The translations under genes and the position numbers were made by a program. A DNA stretch of 64,000 nt from Rhynchopus euleeides (lineage: Eukaryota > Euglenozoa > Diplonemea > Diplonemida > Diplonemidae), in assembly GCA_963210315.1 (NCBI GenBank), contig OY723252.1, positions 1,178,001 through 1,242,000 on the forward strand, read 5' to 3'. Of the stretch, positions 18,322-26,800 are shown piece by piece. The notes below the pieces were generated by a model. The model saw nothing but the letters and a program-made list of their open reading frames with translations, did not search any database and was not told the DNA's origin. Position 1 is the first letter of the stretch, and each line of letters starts with the position of its first letter.

Positions 18322-20823
18322 TTAATGCTGTTGCGGCGAGGACCGTTGATGGCTCCTCTCCTTTTCCCTGCCCCGTCTCCCGCCCTTCGGATCCTTCCCA
18401 TCATCTCTGTCTCGCGACGCTGCTTTGTTCTGGAGATCTTCCACCTTCGACCTCGCCTTCTTCAGCTCGTCAGCCATGCGCAGCACCTCCTCTTTCAGGT
18501 CCTCCTTCTCCTGCGTCAGGACCTGCACCTTCTCCTGGGCCTGTTCCATCCCCGCGGTTGCCATAGCGAGCTCACCCTGTATCTCCATCATGGCCACCCG
18601 CTGCCCATCCACCTCATTCTGCAGTGCATTCATCTTCGCCCCCATCTCCTGCCTCATCTCCTGTCTCAGCTTCGCCAGCTCGGCTTCAAGTGAGGGAGCT
18701 GGAGTGGGTGCAGGTGGAGGCGCAGCTGGGGCCTCTGGCGCTTTCTGCAGCAGCGCGAAGCCCTCCAGCACCTTCTGCACCGTGTCTACCAGGGAGGCGA
18801 CCTGCTTCTCCAGCCGGTCCACCTTGGGGTCTGATTGCGGCTGCTGGCGCTGCTGCTGCTGCTGCGGCCGCGCCTCTCCGGGTAGTGGCCAATGATCCTT
18901 CTGTTGTTGGGGGTGCCTCTGTTGTTGCCGGGGCGTCGACCCGTTCTGCTTCCCGTTTCCTGCCACGTCCGCCCAGCGGCGCTCTCCTGACGCGGGGGCA
19001 GTTTTCATCTTCGCCTTTACCCGAATCTCCTTCAGACCGCTGGTTGAGCTCTCCGTCGTCGCTGTCGTAGCCCCACCGCCGCGCCCACGGGCCCGTGGAT
19101 GCCCAGTTATGTCGCGGATCCACGCAATGCTTCCGAACAGCTTCATGGCCCATTTCGGGGGCGGCTTCGGCGCTTCCAGATACCAGACCGCGTTCTGTTG
19201 CGTCCGCAGCGTCACCCCATCCCATCCGATCCCGGCCAGGCCCTTTTCGATAGCCGCAGCCTGATACCTCGGCAGTATTCCGTATAGCTCGAATCGGCGT
19301 GTCACACATCCCTCCTTCAGGGCCGCAATCGCCTTCGGCAGGTCCCTCGTGTGCACCCTGAGAGAGGTGCCCCCCGAGTGGCGCCTCCCCAGCCCGAGCG
19401 TCACCACCGACGACCTCTGCAGCGCGGCTTGCATCACCGCCGTGGTCACCCCCCACGTGTCCTCCCACAGGCAGGACACCGGGAAGGCGTCCTGCTTCTC
19501 CGCCAGCACCCGGATGTGCGTCCCGTTCTCCCCGCTTACCTGGAGCGTCGCTTCCACCAGTGACGGTGACACGTGGATGATGCCTTCGATCCCCCCGTCC
19601 ACCTCGCGGACGCTCACCAGGCTGTCTCCAGCCAGCACGTCCCGCTGCACCCGTTCCACCGTCTGCTCCAGCGACTCGTTCTCGTGCTGCGCAGCGAACA
19701 CCACCACCGGGATGGTTTCGGCGTTCACCGCGATCGGCTTCGTGCAGGTGCCCCACGACGAGGCCCATTTCTTGACCTCTACTACTCCATCGTCCATCTC
19801 GACGTGGACGAAGACTTTCTCCGTCGTCGCCCCCTTCACAGGCGAGTTCGTCAGCAGCGTCAGCCCTGTGTGCCGCTTCAGCTGTAGCAGCGCATCCACG
19901 ATGCTTCCTGTCCAAAGGGCCACCGTCCCCTTTTCCACCACTGCACGTCCCGCACGCAGCTCGCCTTCCTGCAGCACATGCACGCCTGACGCAAACTCCT
20001 CCATGAGGAGCCTGTCCTTCGTCCGGTCTGCCCGCTGGGTTGGCTTCTGGACCTCCGTCCACCCTGTGCCCTTGCCCTTCTTGTGGGGCTCCTCCTTCTT
20101 CCGCTTCTGCGCCTCCTTCGGCCTCCTCGTCTTGAGGTTCGGTGCGTGTGCCGTCCCGGGCAGTTCCCCCTCTTCACAACCTGTCGATGTCACCACTGCA
20201 ACGTAGTGCATGCCATCAACATACCCCAACTCTAAGGGGGCGCCCTCCGCCTTCACACCCCCGGAGTCGTCTGTCTCCATGGCCCCCGGCGTCACTTCTA
20301 CGCGGCGTAGCTTGCCATCAGGTCCCACGTCGTATATATAGATGGGGGTCTGTGTGGCGTCGGCGACTGCCCTGGCTGCGAGGTGCCCCACCCAGGTCCC
20401 CTGCTTCTCTACGGTGTCCGCATATTCATCGGGCGTGCATTCATCGATGAACGCCCCGTACTCCGCGAGGTTCTCGCGAATATGCTGCGCCGCCCGCCTC
20501 CTTAGTTCCCCATGCCAATCTGTACTGCCGATCAAGGCGTGGGAGAGTGCCTTGAACATGCAGTCTCCCCCACCCCCGCATTCCACCGTTCCCTTCATGA
20601 AGGGGTTGAGCAGGCTCGCCAGCGAGCGAGCCGTGCTCGCAGCCACCGCCACCTGCTCGTCCGAGCGCTCCAGGGCCTCCTTCGCGCGTCTGAACGTGGC
20701 GTTCATGTGCTCATTCTCTGTGTCAGTGCAGCCGTATTGCGCCGCCCGACCCTTCCCCCCTTTCTTCCAGTCCCGTAGGGCAGCCGTCGCTTCTGAAAAC
20801 CACCAGATGCTTCGTCGCGACAT
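18322..20823 (-). CDS. LINE ORF1: OTU cysteine protease domain and coiled coil
   Basis: 833 aa from a genuine ATG. The N-terminal 60 residues (TENEHMNATFRRAKEALER) resemble the end of an RNase H fold. An OTU protease follows: GGGGDCMFKALSHAL at 83-97 carries the catalytic Asp-Cys pair (C88), and GYVDGMHYVAVV carries the His at 206. OTU enzymes usually cleave ubiquitin; the role in a LINE is unknown. The centre has no motif I recognise. A Gln-rich stretch comes near 620-670, then a long coiled coil (about 700-810, KLRQEMRQEMGAKMNALQ onwards) suited to oligomerisation, and a basic tail. The TAA stop lies 2 bp before the apparent start of ORF2. No CCHC gag-type knuckle is visible. Confidence 0.85.
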   Translation of the reverse strand: MSRRSIWWFSEATAALRDWKKGGKGRAAQYGCTDTENEHMNATFRRAKEALERSDEQVAVAASTARSLASLLNPFMKGTVECGGGGDCMFKALSHALIGSTDWHGELRRRAAQHIRENLAEYGAFIDECTPDEYADTVEKQGTWVGHLAARAVADATQTPIYIYDVGPDGKLRRVEVTPGAMETDDSGGVKAEGAPLELGYVDGMHYVAVVTSTGCEEGELPGTAHAPNLKTRRPKEAQKRKKEEPHKKGKGTGWTEVQKPTQRADRTKDRLLMEEFASGVHVLQEGELRAGRAVVEKGTVALWTGSIVDALLQLKRHTGLTLLTNSPVKGATTEKVFVHVEMDDGVVEVKKWASSWGTCTKPIAVNAETIPVVVFAAQHENESLEQTVERVQRDVLAGDSLVSVREVDGGIEGIIHVSPSLVEATLQVSGENGTHIRVLAEKQDAFPVSCLWEDTWGVTTAVMQAALQRSSVVTLGLGRRHSGGTSLRVHTRDLPKAIAALKEGCVTRRFELYGILPRYQAAAIEKGLAGIGWDGVTLRTQQNAVWYLEAPKPPPKWAMKLFGSIAWIRDITGHPRARGRGGGATTATTESSTSGLKEIRVKAKMKTAPASGERRWADVAGNGKQNGSTPRQQQRHPQQQKDHWPLPGEARPQQQQQRQQPQSDPKVDRLEKQVASLVDTVQKVLEGFALLQKAPEAPAAPPPAPTPAPSLEAELAKLRQEMRQEMGAKMNALQNEVDGQRVAMMEIQGELAMATAGMEQAQEKVQVLTQEKEDLKEEVLRMADELKKARSKVEDLQNKAASRDRDDGKDPKGGRRGREKERSHQRSSPQQH

Positions 20824-21703
20824 CTCCCTGTACCCCGCCGTTCATCACATCCACGGCGTCGGACAGGTCCGTCCACATCTCCAGGCGCTTGGCGCCGCCC
20901 CCCCGCTCTACCAGCTCCTGCAACCCAGCGAGTAACGCACGTACACCCGCTGCGAGCTCCGTGCCCTGCTCCGCCCGCCGCTCGACGCTCCACAGCATCG
21001 CGCCCTTCTCAGACACCGCCGTCGCCGCCGATCCCCACTTCCCTCCGACAGAGGCACATGTGAAGAACATGCGGATTGTCCCCGGCGCCTCGCCTCCGAC
21101 ACCCCAATCCTGCTCGCACGCTGCCGCCGCCAACTGCTGGGCATCAGCCCCGTCAGCGACGCCGCTCCCCCGGTTGTAGAAGGAGGCCCTTTGGCCCCCG
21201 CCCCCGTCGTTGGTGCCCCCGCGGGCCCCGTGATACCCCTTCGTTACAGAGTCGCCTGGTGGCGATTGGGCATCAGCCCTGCCATCATCCCTCTGCACCT
21301 CCCCCGTCCCCGTGTTGATACTCCCGCTGCGCTCGAGCAAGGTACCGGCCTTGCGAGCACAGCGGCCCCCTTCCACACCTGCGACATCCGCCGCCACCCG
21401 GGCGCCGCTGCCGTCCCCCCCGTTGTACACACAGGCCCCCTGGGCCTCCCCCGGGTCGCTGGAACCATCGGTCTCAAGCAAGGTACCGGCCTTGCGAGCC
21501 TCGTGGTCAGCCCCTTCGTCGTCCCGAGGCTCGTGCAGGGGGTACGCCCTGCGAGCCTCGCGTTCCTCCCCCGCTCCAGTGCACGCGCTGCGCTCAGCAT
21601 CCCCATCAGGGGATCCCAGGGCCGCCAACGTGGAGGCGGCAGCGCGCGGCACGCAGCCTACATCGGGGGCAGTCGCTTCGTGAAGACTGCTCACCCCAGG
21701 CCC
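20723..21703 (-). CDS. LINE 5' reading frame with RNase H-like region
   Basis: Open frame upstream of and overlapping ORF1 by about 100 bases. It begins with Gly/Ala/Asp-rich low-complexity sequence containing two RKAGTLLE repeats, then reads MFFTCASVGGKWGSAATAV, GTELAAGVRALLAGLQELV and RLEMWTDLSDAVDVMNGG. These align with RNase H strand 1, the Glu helix and the TDS strand, but the first catalytic Asp (usually T-D-G-S) is replaced (T-C-A-S). The rest of the fold seems to continue in the ORF1 frame, so a frameshift, programmed or accidental, may separate them. No ATG starts this frame within the element. It is in frame with the host DUF4116 exon upstream, so the ORF runs unbroken across the insertion junction. 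Confidence 0.45.
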   Translation of the reverse strand, partial: GPGVSSLHEATAPDVGCVPRAAASTLAALGSPDGDAERSACTGAGEEREARRAYPLHEPRDDEGADHEARKAGTLLETDGSSDPGEAQGACVYNGGDGSGARVAADVAGVEGGRCARKAGTLLERSGSINTGTGEVQRDDGRADAQSPPGDSVTKGYHGARGGTNDGGGGQRASFYNRGSGVADGADAQQLAAAACEQDWGVGGEAPGTIRMFFTCASVGGKWGSAATAVSEKGAMLWSVERRAEQGTELAAGVRALLAGLQELVERGGGAKRLEMWTDLSDAVDVMNGGVQGDVATKHLVVFRSDGCPTGLEERGEGSGGAIRLH

Positions 21704-21719
21704 CACAGCTGCCATGACG
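21704..21719. repeat. LINE target-site duplication, 5' side
   Basis: CACAGCTGCCATGACG, matching 13547-13562 exactly. On the minus strand it encodes V-M-A-A-V of a DUF4116 repeat. Confidence 0.9.
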
Positions 21720-22310
21720 ACCTCCCTGTCGGCCTGCAGGACTGCATCGACATGCTGGAGTGCCTCGCCACAGCGCTGCACAACAGTGAGGACGAACGGC
21801 TTGTTGCTGCGGAGTGCAGATGCGTCTCTGAGGGCAGCTGAACCATTGGTGGCTGCCGCCAGCACCATGTCCTCGTCAGCCCGCAGGTCTTCGGACGCGT
21901 AATGAAGTGCGTCTCCATTATTGTGAGCAGCTGCAGCGACAATGCCCTTGTCACTGCGGAATGACTCATCCAGGTGCTGCAGCGCGTTCCCGCCACACTC
22001 CACCATCGCAAGCGCCACGTCACGCAGACACCGTGCCCAAACAGGGATCGTCGTCATGTCAAATTCAATCCAGCCGTCTGGGTTATCAGTCTTGTGCTTC
22101 TGCAGCACCTCGAGGAAGCGAGCACCCGACAAGGCGACGTGGATGGAGCAACCCTGCGACACACCTGCGGCACCGGACAGAGGGGTGCTGTCGTGGAGCA
22201 CGTGCCCATCCACCGCCAGCTCCACGTCCTTGGCAAGCACGTCTGCAGGCGACCCGAGCTCCACCAGCAGTCCAAGACACAGCGCAGGACGCACCTCTCT
22301 CCTTGCACCC
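21704..22310 (-). CDS. DUF4116 protein, N-terminal part with ubiquitin-like domain
   Basis: Upstream half of the gene broken by the LINE. It opens with the later strands of a ubiquitin-like fold (KDVELAVDGHVLHDSTPLS, then GCSIHVALSG), similar to the start of the lectins near 39545 and 41372. A linker (WIEFDMTTIPVWARCLRDVA) and about five DUF4116 units follow, to VLQADREVVMAAV. No in-frame ATG precedes the ubiquitin-like part. I therefore place the left edge at a strong splice acceptor, a 25-base C/T tract ending CTGTAG|GGG at 22311, and infer an upstream exon carrying the start and first beta-hairpin; I could not locate it. Joined to 11933-13546 the original protein exceeds 730 residues. Function unknown. 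Confidence 0.7.
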
Positions 22311-22527
22311 CTACAGCGGGAGGGGGAGGGGGAGGGGCTGGTGCCGCTAGAGATGACAAAACCACGAATCACATTGATCAGGCAAAGCAAATTGCATGGA
22401 AGGAGGGGTGTGTGTGTGTCTTTGTTTTTTTTGCGGGTTCTTTTTTTTTTACGTTTCCCGGGGGGACGCACGGCAGGGAGTGGCACTCCCCACGGCCCGG
22501 CATCCAGCCTGGTGTGTGTGTGTTGGA

Positions 22528-22640
22528 ACCAGTGTTTGCGTCGCCAACCCTTGCTAGGGGACTGACCACGCCGGTGCGATGCCTAAGGCATCCGCCCCAC
22601 CTGACTGTGCCGGGTGGTGTTTGCGGCAGCAAACCAGTCT
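22528..22640. other. Structured intergenic block, member B
   Basis: Partner of 6262-6375. After the shared 45 bases (AACCAGTGTTTGCG to CTGACCACGC) come the stems CCCT/AGGG, GATGCC-TAA-GGCATC and CCACC.G/C.GGTGG. It lies upstream of the DUF4116 gene, the same relative placement as member A before the exonuclease. On the coding strand both are followed by an (AC)n run. Confidence 0.4.
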
Positions 22641-23876
22641 CATCGCATAGGAGGCGACACAGTTGATATGGTGCGTCGTGTGAGATCGCGAAGATCACAG
22701 AACGTGATGAAGCCTGGTGTTTGTGTGATTGCGTGTGTGTCGACACTAATGTAAAAAGATTCGCGTGTGAGTGCGAACTAGGAGCAGAGCCCATCTTGGG
22801 TTAAAATCCCATCAAATAAAACCATCAAAACTGGGCGCCTTCGGCATCACCACTTGCCGCACTGCCTTCGATGCAGTCATGCTTCCACTGCCCAATCACA
22901 AGCCTGATGCGCCCTTGATGTGGGTGGAGTTTGCAGCCGTGAATACAGTCCAACAAGGGGGGGGCGGGGGGGAACCTGGCCCTGCCGGAAAGGCGCCCTG
23001 GGATTGGGTTTCAAAAATCCCCCCCCCCCTCCCCGTTGCAAGCCCAGCCTTCGATGGTCGCAAGCATAAAAAATCAAGAAGCGGATTTGACACCGCGCAG
23101 GGCAACTGACTCCCCCCCTTTTCAAAAGGGAGATGAGGTGCAGTGCCATCACGTTGAACGGGCTTGCAGGTGGGGGCTCCCCACTGGCCGGAGGGCGGTG
23201 GATGTGGGGGACGTCTGATCGGCTTGAGTTGTGTTCCTTCGTTTCGTGCGGCCTTCTCACGGCAGCCTATGTCGCGTGGATCATGGAACCCATCTGGGGA
23301 AGGCGATGCAGAGAAAATAAAATGTGTGGAAAAAAAACTGCCCTGAACCACACCACACACACACAACCTTTTTGCTCAGGACAGGTCGCATCAAGCGAGC
23401 TGTGACGAGACCTTCACTGCCACACACACATCGATTCTGCAGTAGCAGAGAACAGACCAAGAGCCTTATCTTGGTACAATACCTTGCTGTTCACACACCC
23501 ACTCACGCACACTCTCAAGTAATTGACACCGTGGCGCTGGGTGTGCTGCCCCCCCCCCCCCCCACCCCCACCCCCCTGAAGCTCCAGCCAACGCAAGCGT
23601 CAGGCCAACAAGCAAAACGGCGAGCATATCCTCTCTACTCAAGTTGGGCTCCGCCGGGCGATCCAAAACATAAGGGCGGTGCAACCACGAAAGGGAAAAA
23701 AATAAAAAAAAGAACAGAACAAAAAAAATTCCCACCGGAGATGGGAATGGCGAAAACAGGCGGGGGGGGAGGGTATCCGGGTGGGGGAGGGGGAAAGGGG
23801 GGCGCAATTACACATGACAAGGAAAAAGCCTGCACACATCAGCAAACCACCCACCTCACGAAAACCCCCGCTCTGT
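22641..23876. other. Gene-free stretch between DUF4116 and channel genes
   Basis: Holds G and C homopolymers (near 22960, 23020 and 23551-23568) and an A-rich segment near 23690-23730. The missing first exon of the DUF4116 gene may lie here but I could not find it. No protein-like ORF. Confidence 0.4.
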
Positions 23877-26800
23877 TCATCTCAGGGGGGCACGTGTCCG
23901 GGAGAGGTAATCCACGACACCTTGGTTCTGCAGCTGCTGCTCCAGCTGCACCTCTCTGAAGGCCTGCTCGAGCCTCCCGATCGCCCGCGAGTTTTCCACC
24001 AGATTCCACTGGTTGAGGAACGGGTGCCCCTCCTGCTGGAGCCCGACAAACCTGGGCCCCGCCGCACGCCGGTAATCGGGCACGCCCAGCGGCACCCCCG
24101 CCAACCCCAACCCGCCCAACACTCCGCCGCCACCCCCTGGGGTGAGCGGGCTCCGGAGCTCGTCAGACATCCAACCAAACCTTCCGCCCCCTCCCCCATC
24201 TTCGCCATGGGGCACCTCCGCCCAGTGCGCCTTCACCACATCGCTCGCGTGGGGAGGCGGCAGCGCCGTTGGGGTGTTGCCAAGCCTGCCGCTCCCCCCT
24301 GGGATTAGCCCCAGCTTGACGAGGACCCGGCGGCGGCCGGAATAGGGCAAGCCGGACATCATCTCGTGGACATCACACCACTCAAATCCGGAGCGCGGGT
24401 CACGCCCCTTCGCGTGGCAGACCGCCTCAAAAGCGGTAACACTGGAGGGCGCGGTGATTCCGAGGTCCTGGCACATCCCATATAGCTGGAGGAAGTCGAG
24501 GCGGTGATCCGGGCCTCCGTGCCTCTCCAAAAGCATCTCCGTCGGGTCGGGGAGCTCGGCCTCCACGTCAGCATGCCCATCCACATCCACAAGACGCTTT
24601 ATCCTGGCAGCAGCTGCGTCGGAGGTGCGCTGCGTCCTCCCCCCGACCCTCCGGAGCCTCATCCCCGGCACAACCCCTGCGGCCTCCGCAGGCCCTCCGG
24701 GAGACACGGATGTGACGCGCATCCAGTCGGGGTCGATGCGGAGCCCCAGGCTCCCACCCCCGGCAGGCCTCACAATCCGCACTTCCCGCGTCGGCTGGTC
24801 AGCTGAGGGCCACCGCCGCTCCGACCCAGCCCAGGGCAGAGGCGCCCTGGATGCCACATTCGGACTCCCCTGCTGCGACCGCCACGGCGGGTGCGGCAGA
24901 TGCGACACCCGTTGGCTGCTCTGCGGAGCTGCCTGCGGCAGAAGAGTCGGGATGGACCCACCCTGCAGAAGGCCCTGCCCCACCGTAGGACCGGAAGGCG
25001 CAGGAGGCGACGCGGGGGGTGCCAGAGAGGCGGACGAGGTGGAGGAGGATGGCGGCTGCGGGAGGAGCAGCCCTGCTGGGGGGTCCGCCCGCTGCTGCTG
25101 CTGCTGCTGCTGCGGTGCACCTAGGGGGTTGGCAGAGGCAGGCTGGTGATGCCCCAGCAGCTGGGATGTGCCCAGGGGGTCCTCATCACTAGTGGTAGGG
25201 GTGAGGAGCGATGCGAGGGTGGAGGCGGGTTGGAGCTGCGCCGTGGCAGCGGGGTACCGCTTCGGCGAGAGCATCGCGCCGGTGTGGGTCTCGTGATCCT
25301 CAATCAGGCGGTATGTCGTGGTGGGCTGCGGCGGGTCGTCAGAGAATGCCACGCTCGCCGCTGCGCGGCGGCTCGGCACCGGGGGTGGGGCCATTAGAAT
25401 CCCGCCCTTTGCTGCCGCAGGGTCTGGCTCAGCCCAGCCGACAAGCAGGTCCTGGCTGAGAACCTTCGTGAGATCCATCCTCTGCATCGTGATGTTCAGC
25501 GGGCTCCCTTCCGAGTTGTCATGCCCGGAATACACCGAGTTGGGCCCAACTGTATCCCTCCTGGAGGCCAGCACCAAGGCACGCTCCTTCTCATGCAGTG
25601 CGTCCTGCAGGTCCTGCGGCAGGCTCTGGCCATACTTCATCTTGAAGAGCTTTGGGATCAGCTCCGCCTCCAGAATCAACCCCGAGTCGCGGTCGACCCC
25701 GAGGTCCATCGGTTTGACGAAGTCTTCGACGTCGTCAGGAGTTGCCTCGCTGCGCATGCCCAAGGGTGGGCCGATGGCGGAGAGGAATGAGAAGAGGTCT
25801 GTCGGGAGGATGCCTCCGCCGCTGCCCTCGATAGGGATGTCGTGGCGGAGGGCAGCCCAGCAGTATCTGACGTGTTCGATGTATTCTTCGGTGCAGATGC
25901 CGTCTTCGTTGGACTGGGAGAAGGCGTCGAGGATGACAGCGATGAAGAGGTTGAGCAGGACGTACATCCCACTGAGGGTGAAGGAGCAGAAGTAGATGAC
26001 AGCGATGAGGGGGCGCCCGCATTCGTCGAGGTGTGGGTCGCAGTCGTGCGGGGGTGCCACAGAGGCCTCCTTGAGGACGGCCTGCCACGCCTCCCCGGTG
26101 GTCATGCGCAGCAGCAGGAGCAGCGAGAAGCCGAAGTTTTCGAAGTTGGCGTAGGGCCCCATCGCGTCGTCCTCCCCGCCACGCTTCAGACGTGCAAACA
26201 GCTTCACACCCAGCACGGCGTAGACGAAGAACATGAGGAAGAGGATGCCTGCAACGTTCATCATCGAGGGCAGCGACAGGAGCAGCGTCCGCAGGATCCG
26301 CTTGATCCCCTTCGCCTTCTTCACCATGCGCAGCAGACGCGCCAGACGCAGGATGCGGAAGATGGAGACTGCTGGGCTGGCCTGCAGGGCCAGCTCCATA
26401 ATAACGCCCAGGGTGGAGAGGATGACGATCGACAGGTCGAATTTATTCCAGGCGTCCTGCAGATAGATCTTCGGGCCCATGGCGATGAGTTTTAGGACTG
26501 CTTCTGCTGCAAAGATCCCGTAGAAGACAAAGTTTGCAATGCCGAGGACGTCCATCCACATCTCTCCGGGGTAGTGCTCGGTGGCCATCATGACCACGTT
26601 GAGGACGATGCACCCGGTGATGAAGTAGTCGCACGCCGTTGAGTTCACTGCCTTGAGGAGGAACGAGTCCTTCACTCCAACACCAACCTCCTTTCTGTTG
26701 GCGGACATGATGTTGAGCATCTTCGTGTGGTGGTCGACCCAGAGCTTCTGCCGTTCGTTAAGGAAAAGACCTCCCGCGTGAGATGCCTTCTCCTTCTCCT

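Larger units (their letters stand above)
13563..21703 (-). mobile_element. Full-length APE-type LINE retrotransposon with OTU domain
   Basis: 8141-bp element on the minus strand, bounded by perfect 16-bp target-site duplications. Order 5' to 3': a G/C-rich leader with two GCAAGGTACCGGCCTTGC palindromes (21337, 21478), an RNase H-like reading frame (to about 20723), ORF1 (20823-18322), ORF2 (18319-13637), and a short 3' UTR with a CTCCCCC/GGGGGGAG hairpin near 13590. It ends in CATATA with no poly(A). Both long ORFs are uninterrupted and the duplications are perfect, so the insertion is young. OTU proteases are known in a few LINE lineages such as Dualen/RandI; clade assignment here is inference. 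Confidence 0.9.

Noticed and set aside
22378..22794. First exon of the DUF4116 gene
   Set aside because: The open frame has an ATG region but lacks the beta-hairpin of a ubiquitin-like domain and no donor site joins in frame to 22310.
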